DNA of 64,000 nucleotides from Combretum micranthum. Its lineage: Eukaryota > Streptophyta > Magnoliopsida > Myrtales > Combretaceae. The DNA is taken from assembly GCA_024138025.1 (NCBI GenBank), contig JAMXBD010000395.1:124001-188000 (forward strand), in the 5' to 3' direction. A program made the translations under genes and the position numbers. This document shows positions 11,576 through 24,168 of the stretch, piece by piece. Under the pieces are notes generated by a model. It saw nothing but the letters and a program-made list of their open reading frames with translations. It was not told the DNA's origin and did no database searches. The stretch's first letter is position 1. Each line of letters starts with the position of its first letter.

Positions 11576-13489
11576 ACACCAATCATAAGAAATCAAAATT
11601 AAGTAAAGTCAATGAAAGCCAATTAAATCATGTGCCGATTTAAATGGGTAAAATTTTTCAAAATTCCCAAATTAGTCCCAAGCTAAAAAGGTAAATATAG
11701 AAAATTCGAAACAATTCAAATGTCTAAATAAAGTAAAGTAGAATTTAATAATAGCTCTTTAAATAAATTTTTTATAAGAAAAATCAAAATAATATTGTTA
11801 GAAGCTTTGATTTTCCAAAATTATGATTTTACTCTAAATCGGGAACTTACACAAAATAAAAATTCAAAGTTCCAATTAAATTAGCATTATTTGATATATT
11901 TAAATCATTATTAGTCTAAAAGGTAAATTGAACGCCCTAAACTGCTGAAAACACTAAGATTTTTACATGTGTAAGATCTAGACGCATAAGATCATAGCAT
12001 GTGGCAAAACCCTAAAAGGTGGTCCTTTTTTCCCCTTATCTAAAATCCTAGGACCCTACCCTACATGCCCCATATAAATAATCATTTTCTTATTTATGCC
12101 TTTTCTCTATTAGGAAATCTCTCCTAAAACCCTACGGTAAAGTTCTCTAAAATCCTAATCCCTTTTGGTGTCAAATAATTTGGTTTAGCAAAAGCTTAGC
12201 ACTAATTAGCTGATATGATGTCATTCATTCGAGGAAAAGAGGATGATGAAGTAATGTTAGAAGAGGAAGGAGACCCACCATCACAGTAAAATTCATGTCA
12301 ATATAAGTATGAGATTTTAAGATGTTGTAGTGTAAGTATTTTAGCATTTTCAGCATGAAAATTGTCTTAGGTTAGTAGATGCATGTTTGTGATGTCAAGA
12401 AATCAAGTTTTGGAGTGATTTTGGAGCTTAGATACCCCTCTTGCAGTTGGTGAAAATAAAGAAGAATATTCAGCAAGGTAAGACTTTGAAACTGACTCCT
12501 TGTATTGGGGATTGAGCATGTTTTAAGGCTTAGATTTTATGGTAGCTGATGTAACAGTTGTTAAATGAAGAGTTCGTACATGGATGTTTTGGAAATTTTA
12601 GAGAAAATATGATAAAGTTGGTAGTTGCTATCAAAACTAGATGTTTTAAGCTTTCAATTTTGATTAATCATGTTTTATTAAGATAGAGATGAAAACAGAT
12701 GTGTCCAGGCATAAACATGACCATTTAATACCTTTAAGATCACCAAAAGTCTCCTTAAAACCTCTTTTCATTGAAAACATCAAGTTTGAACTCAAAATAA
12801 TGAAAACCCAGAAGAACATAACTAATATACAGGCTTGTGGATCAAGTCGTGTAACCCTCTGATCCCAAAAACGAGAAAAAAGACTTAGTTTTCCAAAAGA
12901 ACACATCAAGTACATGAGGTTGCGTACCTACCATTTCCTCTCTGGCCTTATAACTCGAAGGAAATCAAATTTTCTAGAAAAACACGACCAGAACACGAGT
13001 CGTGTTCTACCTGTGTTGTTCTCTGATCTTAAACACTTTTAATCCCAGAATAGTACAAGGAATACATGAGGTCGTATTTCATCCTATGTACCATTCTGAT
13101 TCTAAACTTAGGAAGTACATGACTAAAACACAACTAAAAGTATCTAGTCGTGTAAAAGAACATGAGGAGATACATGTACCTGTATACACCTCGTATTCTT
13201 TTCCAACCCTATCATAGCTTCGTTAATTCTTATCAAAATCACATGAAACTTAACCTTATTCTTCCCTTAATCTTAAGTAATCTTCCAAGACCTTCAAAAC
13301 ACGAATTTAGCAAGTACTAATAACCCATTCACACTGTACATCATCCAAACACTTAAGTCTGAAAATGTTTCACACAAACTAAAGTAATTCAAACGTAATA
13401 ATTGGAATATGACACTAATGACTAATGAGATTTATGGACTTTAAGAATCCATTCTTGGAAGTCAAGAATCGAGACCAACAAAGTATAGC

Positions 13490-14193
13490 TAGGGGTGTTC
13501 ATGGATCGGTTAACCGGTCCGTGACCTTATTTTTTGAACCTAACCGTAATGATCGGTTTTTTAATATCGCGATCCTTAACCGGTCCATTATAAATGATTA
13601 ACCGTCTTAACGGTTAACCATTTTGTTCGGTTAATTTTTTCGGTTTTTGGTTTTTAACCATTTAATGTAATGGTTTTAATAAATCAAATTGATAATTTTA
13701 ACAAACTTTTTTTTTATCTTTTATCATAGAGTTTTTATTTAAATTATTTATATATTACAATAGCTAAAAAAAAAGGAAAATAAAATTAAGAAAAATGAGA
13801 AAAACAAGCCTTTTAATGTATCATCATCAACAAAATCAAATTAATCAATCACCACATCAACTCCCATCAAACATACGATAATAGTACTTCAATCAAAATC
13901 TAAAAAACATTAATATAGGTAAATTATATGTATATGTAAATCATATGTGTATATATATGTATATTTAAAAATAATAATTATATTTGTAAATTATACATAT
14001 AATATATTTATAAATATTAAAAACGGTTAACCATTAACCGTCGGTTTTTTATGGTTACAAACCGAAACCGAAAAAATAAAAACCATGACCCTAAACCGAA
14101 ACCAATGGACCAGTTAACCATATTTTTCGGATTGATTGATTTTTCGGTTTCGGTTCGGTTTTTCGGTTTCATCGGTTTTTCTGTACACCCCTA
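13490..14193. mobile_element. Non-autonomous hAT element, 704 bp
   Basis: It begins TAGGGGTGTTCA and ends TGTACACCCCTA, a 12-bp inverted repeat with one mismatch, of the type common in plant hAT elements. A perfect 8-bp target duplication AGTATAGC flanks it (13482-13489 and 14194-14201). Subterminal regions are rich in GGTTAACCG, CGGTTTT and their complements on both sides; the middle is AT-rich. No transposase frame is present, so movement would need an enzyme made elsewhere. Confidence 0.92.
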
Positions 14194-14201
14194 AGTATAG
14201 C

Positions 14202-17200
14202 CCACAAAGGGTTAGTTAACCTAAGCCCCAAAATCGACTCTAACCTACATAATTAATTAGACAACTTGGCTAAATGAAACAAATGACCCTTCAAACATTA
14301 TTGTTGAGTATATATGGTTAAACTAAAGTGACATAGATGTGACAAACAACACAAATGAAATAAATGTTGTAAATCTTGAACTAATTCTCAACTTTAATTA
14401 TGAATAATTATTTGATATTAAGCTTCCAAAGGGATAGTAAGCTCGAACCGATTGACATGTATGCATTAATTGTGTGTTGCTTGTTAGGGTAGAATTAACA
14501 ACCAGATTAAGAATTCAAACTCGGCTTAATTTAGTGCTAGTTACTATTTGGCCGCTTACTCTACAAGTGGCACCTCAAGAATGAGTTGCGAGTTGCGAGT
14601 TGCGAGTTGATCATAACTTCAAAATGATATGATAGTTTAGGCACTTAGGCCCTTACGGATTGCGTGGTTGGGCTTGATAGGTAGTCGATTGGGAAATTTC
14701 CAAGATCAAGCAACTAATTAGGAGCAGATACGAAGTTGTGATGAGTTATATAGCTTTATGGGACCCTGTATAAAGCATTATAATGGACCATACTCGTTGG
14801 TGGCAACTTATAAGGAGATGAACCGGATGAGACTATTTCCTTGTTTTCTTTTCTGGTAAGTTCTAGGGACTTATCAAACCCTCCTCTTCAGTACTCAATC
14901 CGCCGAGTGAGCCCTATCCCTTTTGTTTGATGGGAGTCATGGATACTCTTGTATGTGTTGATATTTCTGGGACGTTAGAGATACCTTGTTTGTGGACCTT
15001 AAATTAAATATTCTAAACAGTAGTTTCTACCTTAGATTAAGAATGTATGATATGTATATGTGTGATTGTCTTACTATATACTGGACTTTGTAGCTTATTC
15101 TTTAATATTTCAGGTTTTGTTGGTGCTACGGTGGGGATAAGTGCTGTGTCGGATGACTTGATCAGATGGCAATGTACGAGTCATGGGTTTTATGAGTTTT
15201 CATGAAAAAGTTTTATTGTAATCATATTTTATAAACTTAGATGCTTGTAATTAAATGACTACCAAATACTTTTGATTGTTTTGATGTAGACCTTTAAGTC
15301 TAAATGTTTTGTATTTGAGTTGTACTCTTTTGATGGGTCCTATGGGCAATATTTATAAACAATTATTTTCTGATACTTATTTCCTAAATAGGTTAAATTA
15401 TATAGGTTTTGATAAACCTGAACTATAGATAAAAAAATGGAACTCTGTTAAAATTTTTAAAAAATTAATAACAATTTCTCAAATTAAAACGTAATTAGAA
15501 ACTCACTCAATAACTGAATGCCTTGCACATATTGTTTACAGGTAATATGTGCAGCGTAATTGTCATGCTCTACAAACTCAGGGCGAAGCTATTACACGAG
15601 CTCAGTACTATACCATCTTAATTCAATTCAATCGTAGCCCTAGTTGCAATAACTACTTAACTTTCACAAAATATGTAATTAATTATCTACATTTTCATTT
15701 AATCAATTTAATATATAGTTTTACATTTTGAGTTCTCTTTTAGTTTCTTTATTACCTCAGCTAGCTTTGTTACGAGATTGGTAATGAAAATTTATGAACA
15801 AGCGATACATGATACCAGAGATTTAAAGATATAATTTTATGCTTCAAAAATACTTAAAGATATAATTTATAAAATTAAAAATAAATTATGGTTGACAACC
15901 TTTAATCTAACCCATTTTGAAATCATGAGATGTTGACTCGACATAAGGAGATATTGAATTGTGACACATGGCATTTTGCATAAGAAAAAATAGAATTTAT
16001 GGAGTGAGGTTGTTAGGTTTCACAATGAATCGGTTTAAAGATGGTGTAGAGCGTGGTTGGCTGATATTGAATGTTAATAGTAGTGGATTGTGTTGTGAGT
16101 TTGGTTCGATATTGTGATGATAACTTGGTTAAAAGAGATGGTTTTTAGTTCAAGGGTTTGTTTTATTAAGATTGACATGGGTCTTGGTGGTTTTATGAGG
16201 TTCCAGGTTTGGTGCTTTATGGGTATTAGTCTTGTGTTTTAGTTTAGGGCTCAAGAGGTAATGGGTTTGCTCCAAAGTTTGAATAGATGCAGTTACCTTA
16301 TAGGTTTGGGTTTGTTTTGTTTGTCGTGATTTGTGGCGACTTAAGTGTGTTTTTAGCAGGTAAGTAACTATTTTGTTAGGCATGGATGGTGAAGGCCATG
16401 CGATGGTTGGTGTATTTCAACTTAGGTTTTGGTATGTAAGGTGAAGAGTGAACTTGGCATGTATTTGGTGCTTGAAGGTTATAGAGAGGAGGACTTTGGT
16501 AAGGAGAGGACTATGTTGTTTGTGTTTTTTTTTTTTTTTTTTGTTTTCCTTTATAATATTTTGTTTCTTTAAGCCTTCAGTACACGTGCTACTTATTCAT
16601 AGGTACATATTGCTAATTAAGATGATAGAGTTAATTCTAGGTGAGATAGCAAAGGTATCAAAAGCAAACTTGAAAAGTAAAATTAGGTATTAAATTGAAA
16701 AAATGAAAATGTAAATAGTTTGTTGTGTTTTCTCTGAAAGTTTGGGCACCTTATATGATATTAACTCTTTTATATATATAAATATGTAAGTTTTTAATAG
16801 GGAGTTAATACATTTGAAATAATTTATATATGCTTTTAAAAGTATTAAACAAAAGTTGGTGGACACTATAAAAAAGACCTTGGTCTTGACAACTTGACCC
16901 ACTATCGGCAAGTTTAAAACCATTACCAGCCCTATGTAGGTGCAAGTCTAAACAAAACTAGGACTAGATCTCTCGCTAATACTTGTGAAGTCAATTGATC
17001 CATTCAAACTTTTACCTTCAATAGTGATGATAGATAGATAAATAAGTAGATGAAGGGAAAAAACTAAACACGATGAAAGGAATACCTTAAAAAATGATAT
17101 TCAAAATCTAAACTATTTATAGCATTTAAAAATATAATTTACTTAAATGTATGTTTCCTTTTGTTCATAAAGATTTCTCTTGATGGAAAATCTTTCTTTA

Positions 17201-20200
17201 ATAATGTGAAACTAGATTTTATCTTTTCATATTTTTAATAGCTGCCAAAGTTTTATATAGTGTTATATTACCAACGTTACAATTAAAGTTGTATCAACTT
17301 GTGTAAGAAGATATACAAATCATTGGTAATTCTTAAAAAAAAAAAAAAAACGTGTTAGGACTACAATGCTCTTATATCTAACTTTATTCTAAGTTTAAAA
17401 ATTATCTTATTTAAAAATAAAATATAGTTCTCTTGTTATATTTTATTAATTTATTTTTAATTAGAAAAAATTTAGACAAGTCATTGATATAAAATCTAAT
17501 CCATAAATCCAATGAGTTCACCAAACCCTAAGTTTGTATTTAGGAGGTCTTATACATGGTTTGATGAATCTAGGTCAGGTTAGGTTGAGTCGAGACTCAT
17601 ATCAACATCTAGTGTTGGATTACGATAGTGTTAGACAATTTTGAGGAATGATTTTGCAAAAGTTCGAGTAAATTTTTGTTTAAATACAATTGCATCTTTA
17701 TTTCAATGACTATAAGTTGTTATCTTTGATAGTATTTGTTGGTTTCAAAAGTAAGTAACCAAGAGGGCCTATGCAATGAAGGGTATATGGGTGGAATTAG
17801 TTACTTTAGAATTCTTATAAAAAACTTTTCTTTAGATTCCAAAGTAAAAGTTTAGCTTCTGAAAATTAATTTTACGAGAACCTTTGTTTAATGCTTAAAG
17901 TAATTTACATTTTGAAAAACACTACTTTAATTAAATCATGAAAATAGTCATAAAGTTCCTTTTGTATTACTTAGTTAAGTTATAGTCCAGGAATCTTAAC
18001 TTTTATCTTTTTAGAAATGATAATTTAGATTTTGAATAGTTATAACAATAATAAGATTATCGGTATATAAAATAAATTATGAAATTAATATAGAGATAGA
18101 GTTAGAGAGAAGTGTGAAACAATGTATAGTGGTTCAATCTTATACGTTAATCCTCCCTACCAGCTTTATACAAGGGTACTAGTCATTTATACTGGTTGTT
18201 TTATTAATTTAATCAAAACTTAAATAAGGTACAAAAAGTCTTGTTTCCCTAAGCATGAAACCAGCCGCATTATCTTCCTAGCTTAACTTAAATTAATCAC
18301 AACTCTATGATAATCTTTGTTACTTATCACAATCACAAATTGTGTGACGATAGTTTACAACATAAGCAGCAATAGCAACAATAACAAAAAGGATTTATAA
18401 CTCATAAAATCCTTAAGTATCAAAATAATTGAGAATTGAGATTGCAGATCAGCTTCTAGAAGTTAGTGTCAAAGCATGTTCTAAGAAGAGCTTTTGATAG
18501 TCTTTCGAGTGTAAGCTTGAGTGGAAAATGCAACACTTTCCCAATATCATAAGCTTTTCTTGCAATAAATATTTAATACATATTGACTAGTGTATTCTTT
18601 TGTTATGAACTTTGAATAATTCTTCAATTTATAGGCTTTAAGTTGACAACCATATCTTCTTTATAGGGTAAGATTATCTTCAATTTTACCATTGGTGCAA
18701 TCCCTCAATTTAATCCAACATAAGTGAAATTTAAAAAGCTTTCTTAAGTGTGTAAAACTAGCTGTTAGAAATCCCTGAAGAAGCTTCTTCAAATATCAGC
18801 AATGGGGTAATATATAATCTTGTTAATATCTTGTCAATTTTGAAGATTGCCTTCCAAAAATAGAAGATTCTTCTTGCATCTTGCTTGGTTTCTTGTTTGT
18901 TTGTCAGGTCAATTCTAGGTTCAAAGTAATAGCTTCAAATTACTTTTAAAACATATCTTTGATTATTTTTTATCAATCAAGTTAAATTTTATCAATATAA
19001 CATCAATCCTTAAAGACTAATCCACTTGCCATTTGTAAAAGTAATTTCTAGTAAATTCAAAATTATTTTCCATATATTCAATTCTTTTTTTAGTAGAATA
19101 ATCAAATATATTATGGAACTATAATTAATTTATGGAGCTATGTCGTCAATCTACAGATTGAGATAAACATCTTAAATCCATTAGCCCAATTCCAGTTCTA
19201 ACTTTAGTTTTTGATTCTTAGTTTTGATCATAGGTTCTGAATTTGTCATTTTGAAAATTATTCATCCATTTTAAATAATATAGTTATATTATTGTGACAC
19301 ACTTCACAAACTTGTTGGAAACATTTTAATCCTTCTATTATTATCAAAACCTTAATAAGATATATTAATAGTATTTGTAAGTGAATCGATTTGTGACTAT
19401 GCAATGAATATGTATGGTTTTGTTTAAATGATACAAATGGGAATCCATGTCACAATTACACAACGGAATTATCAAGATTTAATATATATTTTTGGGTTTT
19501 TTTATTTATATAAAATGGGAAAGTAAAATATATGAATGATCTATCCTTGCATATGATGCACCGGAAAGAGAATCAAATTAGTTGTTTCACCTAATCGATA
19601 TGACGCATGGTCAAAAGAAACAACAAAGAATAATCTTAAGGAAAAACTCAATATTACTCAATAAGTTTTGGAAACAATTCCAAGAAAAGCCAACAAGGCA
19701 ATTGATCTCAATTAATGACAAAGAAAGGTTCAAAACTTGGTTAATATAACCCTAAAGATCCTTATATATTCCCACATGTTGGGTAGGGGCAAACATGTAA
19801 AAATAAAAGACTAACAATTAAAAAAGGAAACTAGCATTTTAAAAATGCACAAAACAGGGCATGTAATCTTTCTATTGACTAAGGTGATGACACGAGTTGT
19901 GATCCTCTCTGTATCAAATTCTTCTTCCAGTTTAAAATGATTACGGGCGTGATAAGAGTCATCACGGGCGATGGTAACAGGTGTGATAAGGCTGGTGATC
20001 CTCTCTATGCTCATAAATCTCTAATAATGACATACAAACAGTCTTGATTAAGGGTAGCATGGCAGGCATGATGATGATCACAGGCAGGATTAGGGCCATG
20101 ATTTGCTTTGGAACTCGATCTTCAAGACTCATCTCCATTTTTGAATTGGGTGGTCATCCAAGCGTACCATGATTCCTTTCATTAAACAAAAAGGTACTTA

Positions 20201-20331
20201 AGAGAATGAAGTAGAGTATGTTGTAAAGCATCCAACTTTCACATTAATTACAAGTTTGTACAGCATTGCTTTATCACAAATAACTAAAATGAAATGATTG
20301 GGTCGAACTCTTAACAAGGACATGCATCACA
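14202..20331. other. Gene-free AT-rich stretch
   Basis: About 6.1 kb without a recognisable gene. It contains a GAGTTGC micro-repeat (14583-14610), a poly-T run near 16530-16550 and a poly-A run near 17336-17350. At 19.86-20.10 kb, words such as CACGGGCG and GTGATAAG recur several times as a decayed internal repeat. Segments near 18.06-18.20 kb and 14.87-15.2 kb have the feel of old LTR sequence, but I could find no partner copy in the window. Confidence 0.45.
14583..14610 (+). repeat. GAGTTGC short tandem repeat
   Basis: Three perfect 7-bp units and a partial fourth. This is a minor simple repeat in gene-free sequence. Confidence 0.8.
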
Positions 20332-21760
20332 TGTTAAGGTCTAGCTTTTCTAACTCTTTTATAGTAGGACTCTGACCCTTTTGTGTACATTAAGTATAAT
20401 AGGGAGATCCCTTTTGTAGTTCGGGAGACCCTTTTTCCATGTACCTGGTGTTTTTTCTTGTGATTTCATTATTTAGAAGTGCAACCTCCTCAAGAGATTT
20501 AATATCTCCTTTGCCAAACCCTAAAATGCATATAAAGCTCTTGATGAGAGTATGGGTACTCTTGTAGATGCAAGCTCTTACTCGCCACTTGGTGGTATAC
20601 CATTGAAGAGCTCATTTTATAGTGTTTTTATACACATTATACTATTGTTGACTAATCAAAAAGCGACCATTTCCCTTTTAAGTGTACCCATGTACTAACC
20701 ATATATTGTTTGTTCCTTTTTGTTGTGTTTATCTTGTTTATAGCTTTATAGGCCTTTTGTTGAGTGAGTTTAAGCTTGCTAGGATAGTAAGTACCATCAA
20801 GTGCCCCGAACCATGATATTAGTATTAGAGCCTCGTTTATTCCAGTAGGAACAACCGTGTCATAACATAAGGAGTTTACTTGCAAGATAGATAGCTTGAA
20901 GGAGTGTATGAGAGACATCCCACAACATCTCGATGCCTTGGTGGCACTTAATGCGAGAGTGATAGATGTTGAGACAACAAACCAAGAAAATATTACGAGG
21001 GTCGGTGAGTTGGTTAATGATTTTCCAAGTTACTATTGCCCCACTTAGGGATAAAGGCCAGATGGCTATATATAAGTGAGGAATGGGATGTGTGAGATAT
21101 GTAACTAGTGGAGACAATGGAAGAGCTGAGGCAATGAGTTACATTGTTGGTAAGGGTAGTGGCAAACGCTTTCTACCTACTACCTAAGCTTTGTCACATG
21201 AAGCCTAACCATAAGTGCTAGAGCCATAGGCATCTATTGGAGTGAAGGATGCCAAACTATTGGCGAATTGCATCTTCGATATAGAATAATACTATGTAAC
21301 CATTAGACAAATCCACAAGAGAATAAAGTTCTCTATGGCAGCAATGTTCTTGATAGGTGATGTCAAGTTGTGGTAAGGCACCAAATATGAACAAATTCAA
21401 AATTGGGCAACACATGTCAATACATGGATAAAGATGAAGGCTGAGTTGTGAACTTTGTATTTCTAAAGATTGTTGAGTATAATGTTGGGAAGAAGTTGTG
21501 TGAGCTTCGACGGGGTGATGACATCCAAAAGCGTGTCAAAGAATTCTCAGTGCTATACTCCACATAGAGACTTGTTTTCTTAAACACACTCATGCTAAGC
21601 ACCATTCAACATCTCTACCAACGAGCCATGCACTAAACCTATCTCTGCTATCGCACTCTTCAAGAGCCACGATGCAAGGATGGTGGAGCTTCGCAATTCC
21701 CTTGCTTGCATCTACTAGATTCGTGTACAAGAAGAAAGAGAAGAACTTATGACTCAAAAC
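20332..21760 (+). mobile_element. Decayed Ty3/gypsy fragment with gag remnant
   Basis: At 20819-20832 the sequence TTAGTATTAGAGCC differs at two positions from TTGGTATCAGAGCC, the plant tRNA-Met primer-binding site that follows a 5' LTR. Sequence upstream to about 20332 (starting TGTTAAGG) is then a candidate 5' LTR. From about 20890 to 21750 a frameshifted capsid-like (retrotransposon gag) reading is visible: words such as KDAKLLANCIFDIE, MAAMFLIGDVKLW, and KRVKEFSVLYST match the layout of that family. Several stops and shifts break it. No protease, reverse transcriptase or 3' LTR follows, so this is a truncated relic. The family call rests on pattern recognition only. Confidence 0.5.
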
Positions 21761-21879
21761 GAACATATGCTTGACTTCAAGATTCGAGCTTGGCTAACAT
21801 ACACAAAATGCATTTCATGTCATTACATAGACATTTAAGAGTATTGGTTGGTTAATATTTTAAAACCATAGTAACACCG

Positions 21880-22183
21880 TGTAATCTCAAGTTCAATTCA
21901 ATTAAACTTGATTTATTAAAAAATGTAATTTAATTCTAAGTAAAATAATATAAATATTTAAACTTGATTTGAATTCTATTAATATTTATACTTGAACTCG
22001 AAGAGCTCAATTATATTAGCGAGCTAATCGAGATAAATATGTAAGTTCGAGCTCGACTTGATAAGCTATTCGATTAGCTCGAGTTTGAGTTCATTTCAAC
22101 TATTTTCAAATCAAACTCGAGTAGATATTAAGCAAAACCCGAATAGTTTATGAATCATCTTAGTTCATTTGCACCTCTATATT
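21880..22183. repeat. CTCGAG-word repeat with AGGTGCAAATGA-type end
   Basis: The segment is dense with AGCTCGA, CTCGAGT and their complements. It ends in TTCATTTGCACCTCTA, whose complement resembles a hAT-type terminus. The left end is not recognisable. It looks like a truncated member of the group also seen at 11.26-11.58 kb and 31.97-32.23 kb. Confidence 0.4.
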
Positions 22184-24168
22184 AAATACAAATAATAAAT
22201 ATTGTAATTTAACAGCATATAATTAAATGAGGTGAAATCAATTAGTGATTTCATTGTGAAGTGGCAAATTGGAATTTTAAAAACACTTCAAAATATGGAA
22301 AGGAGGTGAAATTGAAATTGTGATTTTTGTCAGTTTGGATTGGTTGATATTAATCTATATTTAATTTATATCTTTATCTTACTAATACCTTATTTATATC
22401 CGATTTATTTTATCTAGGTTTAAGAAAATAAATAATAACATGGCAAACTGAACAGGAAAAAAATAAACGAAATGAACAATTCAATCCATCCATGAAAACC
22501 GGTGTCGCCATTTTATTCCGAGCTATTGCTGCTCAGTTACTAAGGTTTATATGCCTTGTTTAAGAAGAACGGAGGCATATCATGATAAGTTACGGCTTAT
22601 CACTATAAGAACCTGACTTATACACGCATCTAGTCCCAGTCGCCAACTGGGCTTTCTATATGTCACCGTTTCGTTCACTCTGTCAGTGTGTCTCTACTGG
22701 AACATACGTCCACCTAAGTTGTTTTATTCTGCTGGAAAAAAAAGGTCTTTTGGATGCCTTTTACCAAATAATAATATTTTTCTTTTCTTGTGCGGTGAAT
22801 TTGAAGAAGAATTGATCAATTCCAATACAAATTCACACAAATTCTAAGGTATATGTACATGTTCATGAACTTACAGTTGTTTCTATTCATACCATCATAT
22901 TTTTAAAGTCAAGTTCCTTGCTTTTGTACGTTGATCAGGATATAATTTCATTTTTTTCTCTGGGTTTGATGATCAAAGGTTGAATTCAATTATGGTTTAT
23001 AGATTCTAGTACCTTACATATTAAAGTTTGATCCTTCCCACCCCCCCCCCCCCAAAACACCAAAAGGTAGAAGATGGGTAACTTCGTAGTTGGTTATATG
23101 ATCGGTTTCATGATTCAGGTTTATCCTTTATGAAAGTCTTTTCTATTTTGACCCAGATGAGAAATATTGGCAGGCAATGCATCAGTGAAGTGATTTTGAT
23201 AAAGTTTTTCAATTTTTAATGTACAAGATGGAAGTTTTTGATCAAACTGTTGAATGATCTGTTCTGTGATTCGGGTTTCCTTTTTTCTCAATTTCAAGTT
23301 TATTTTAGTCATTTGATTTTGACCTAGATGATAGATATCGGCAGAGAGTGCTTAAAGAAGTGAATTTGGTAAATTTTTCCGGGCATATAAGATGGCAGTT
23401 ATTGATCAAACTGGTTTTATGATCAGCTTCATGATTATGGGTTTTGTTTACTTTCAATCATCAAGTTGAATTACGACTGTTGACCTAGGTCCACTTGATA
23501 GATATTGGAAGAGAATACATCAACTAGTGAATATGATCATGTAAATGTAACCTATTTTATTAAAGGAAACATGCAATCCAAAGCTTGAACTTTAAGGTTT
23601 CTACATTTAGGTGGTATGCCAAAACAGGATTGATTAATATCCGAGACTCGGTGAGTAAAATTGCTTTAATAAATCTTATCTTGACAGTTCAACATCGTTG
23701 CTGGTTCCATCAAACTTTCCGCTTGTATTTTATTTTTTTGCTGCAACCAAGCAGTAAACGATGCACAGGTTTAGTAGTTTTTATATTTTCGATCAGAATG
23801 GTGTGTGCTTGTTCTATAGGGTATATCCTGAGATTGAGGGAAAATGAAGAAAGATTAGGTAGAGTATGCTGTATGTGGAAAAATGTTCATCTTACATTGA
23901 TCTTTTGATGAATAGGAAAATAAAACCCATATTTTATCTCATTTTTCTATGTGTGCTCTCTGATTTCCTATGTGTTACATAATTAATAAAAGAAGTTCCT
24001 AGAAGTAGGAAGTTGGGATCAGCTTATTATGTCTTGATCTAAGTAGATCATATAAGTGTGGGGCACTCAAGAGTAGGAATGCTGAATGATTTTTGCATAA
24101 ATACTCATGTCTTAATCTCTGGTGGTTTTTGTCTATTAGTGCAAGGAGAGCTAAGTGCTGCTTTGGAA
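22184..24168 (+). promoter_or_regulatory. Upstream region of TOPLESS-related gene
   Basis: About 2 kb between the last repeat and the start codon. It contains a run of C bases (23038-23053) and a degenerate three-copy tandem repeat (23071-23541). The first in-frame ATG that begins MSSLSKEL is at 24169. AAG just before GAGAGC near 24146 could be the acceptor of a 5' leader intron, as in other TOPLESS genes. I cannot place the transcription start or a TATA box with confidence. The plus-strand open frame at 23585-23908 matches no known family. Confidence 0.35.
23071..23541 (+). repeat. Degenerate tandem repeat, three copies of about 155-165 bp
   Basis: Units start with AAGATGG at 23071, 23225 and 23389. 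Each then runs through GTT-GATCAAACTG, ATGAT-GTTTC, GGGTTT, TTGACC-AGATGATAGATAT, GG-AGAGAATGCAT and GTGAATTTGAT. Copies differ by many substitutions and small indels, so the array is old. It sits about 0.6-1.1 kb upstream of the TOPLESS-related start codon. Confidence 0.65.

Larger units (their letters stand above)
7818..13481. other. Gene-free stretch with decayed repeats
   Basis: About 5.7 kb with no open frame longer than about 80 codons and no recognised family. Short frames at 10045-10245 and 13002-13217 show no motif I know. The region holds AT-rich simple sequence (8.35-8.85 kb), a decayed internal repeat (about 9.56-9.80 kb) and an inverted-word repeat (about 11.26-11.58 kb). The word GATGGCAGACG occurs twice (about 8141 and 8229). 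A TATA-like CATATAAATA near 12070 beside C-rich words could be a decayed LTR promoter. That last point is weak inference. Confidence 0.5.

Noticed and set aside
23585..23908. 107-codon plus-strand open frame upstream of the TOPLESS-related gene
   Set aside because: No family resemblance. It ends before the co-repressor start and cannot be joined to it in frame by an evident splice.
23994..24012. Shared word AGTTCCTAGAAGTAGGA at about 23994 and 58604
   Set aside because: One 17-base match with unrelated flanks is weak evidence of common origin.
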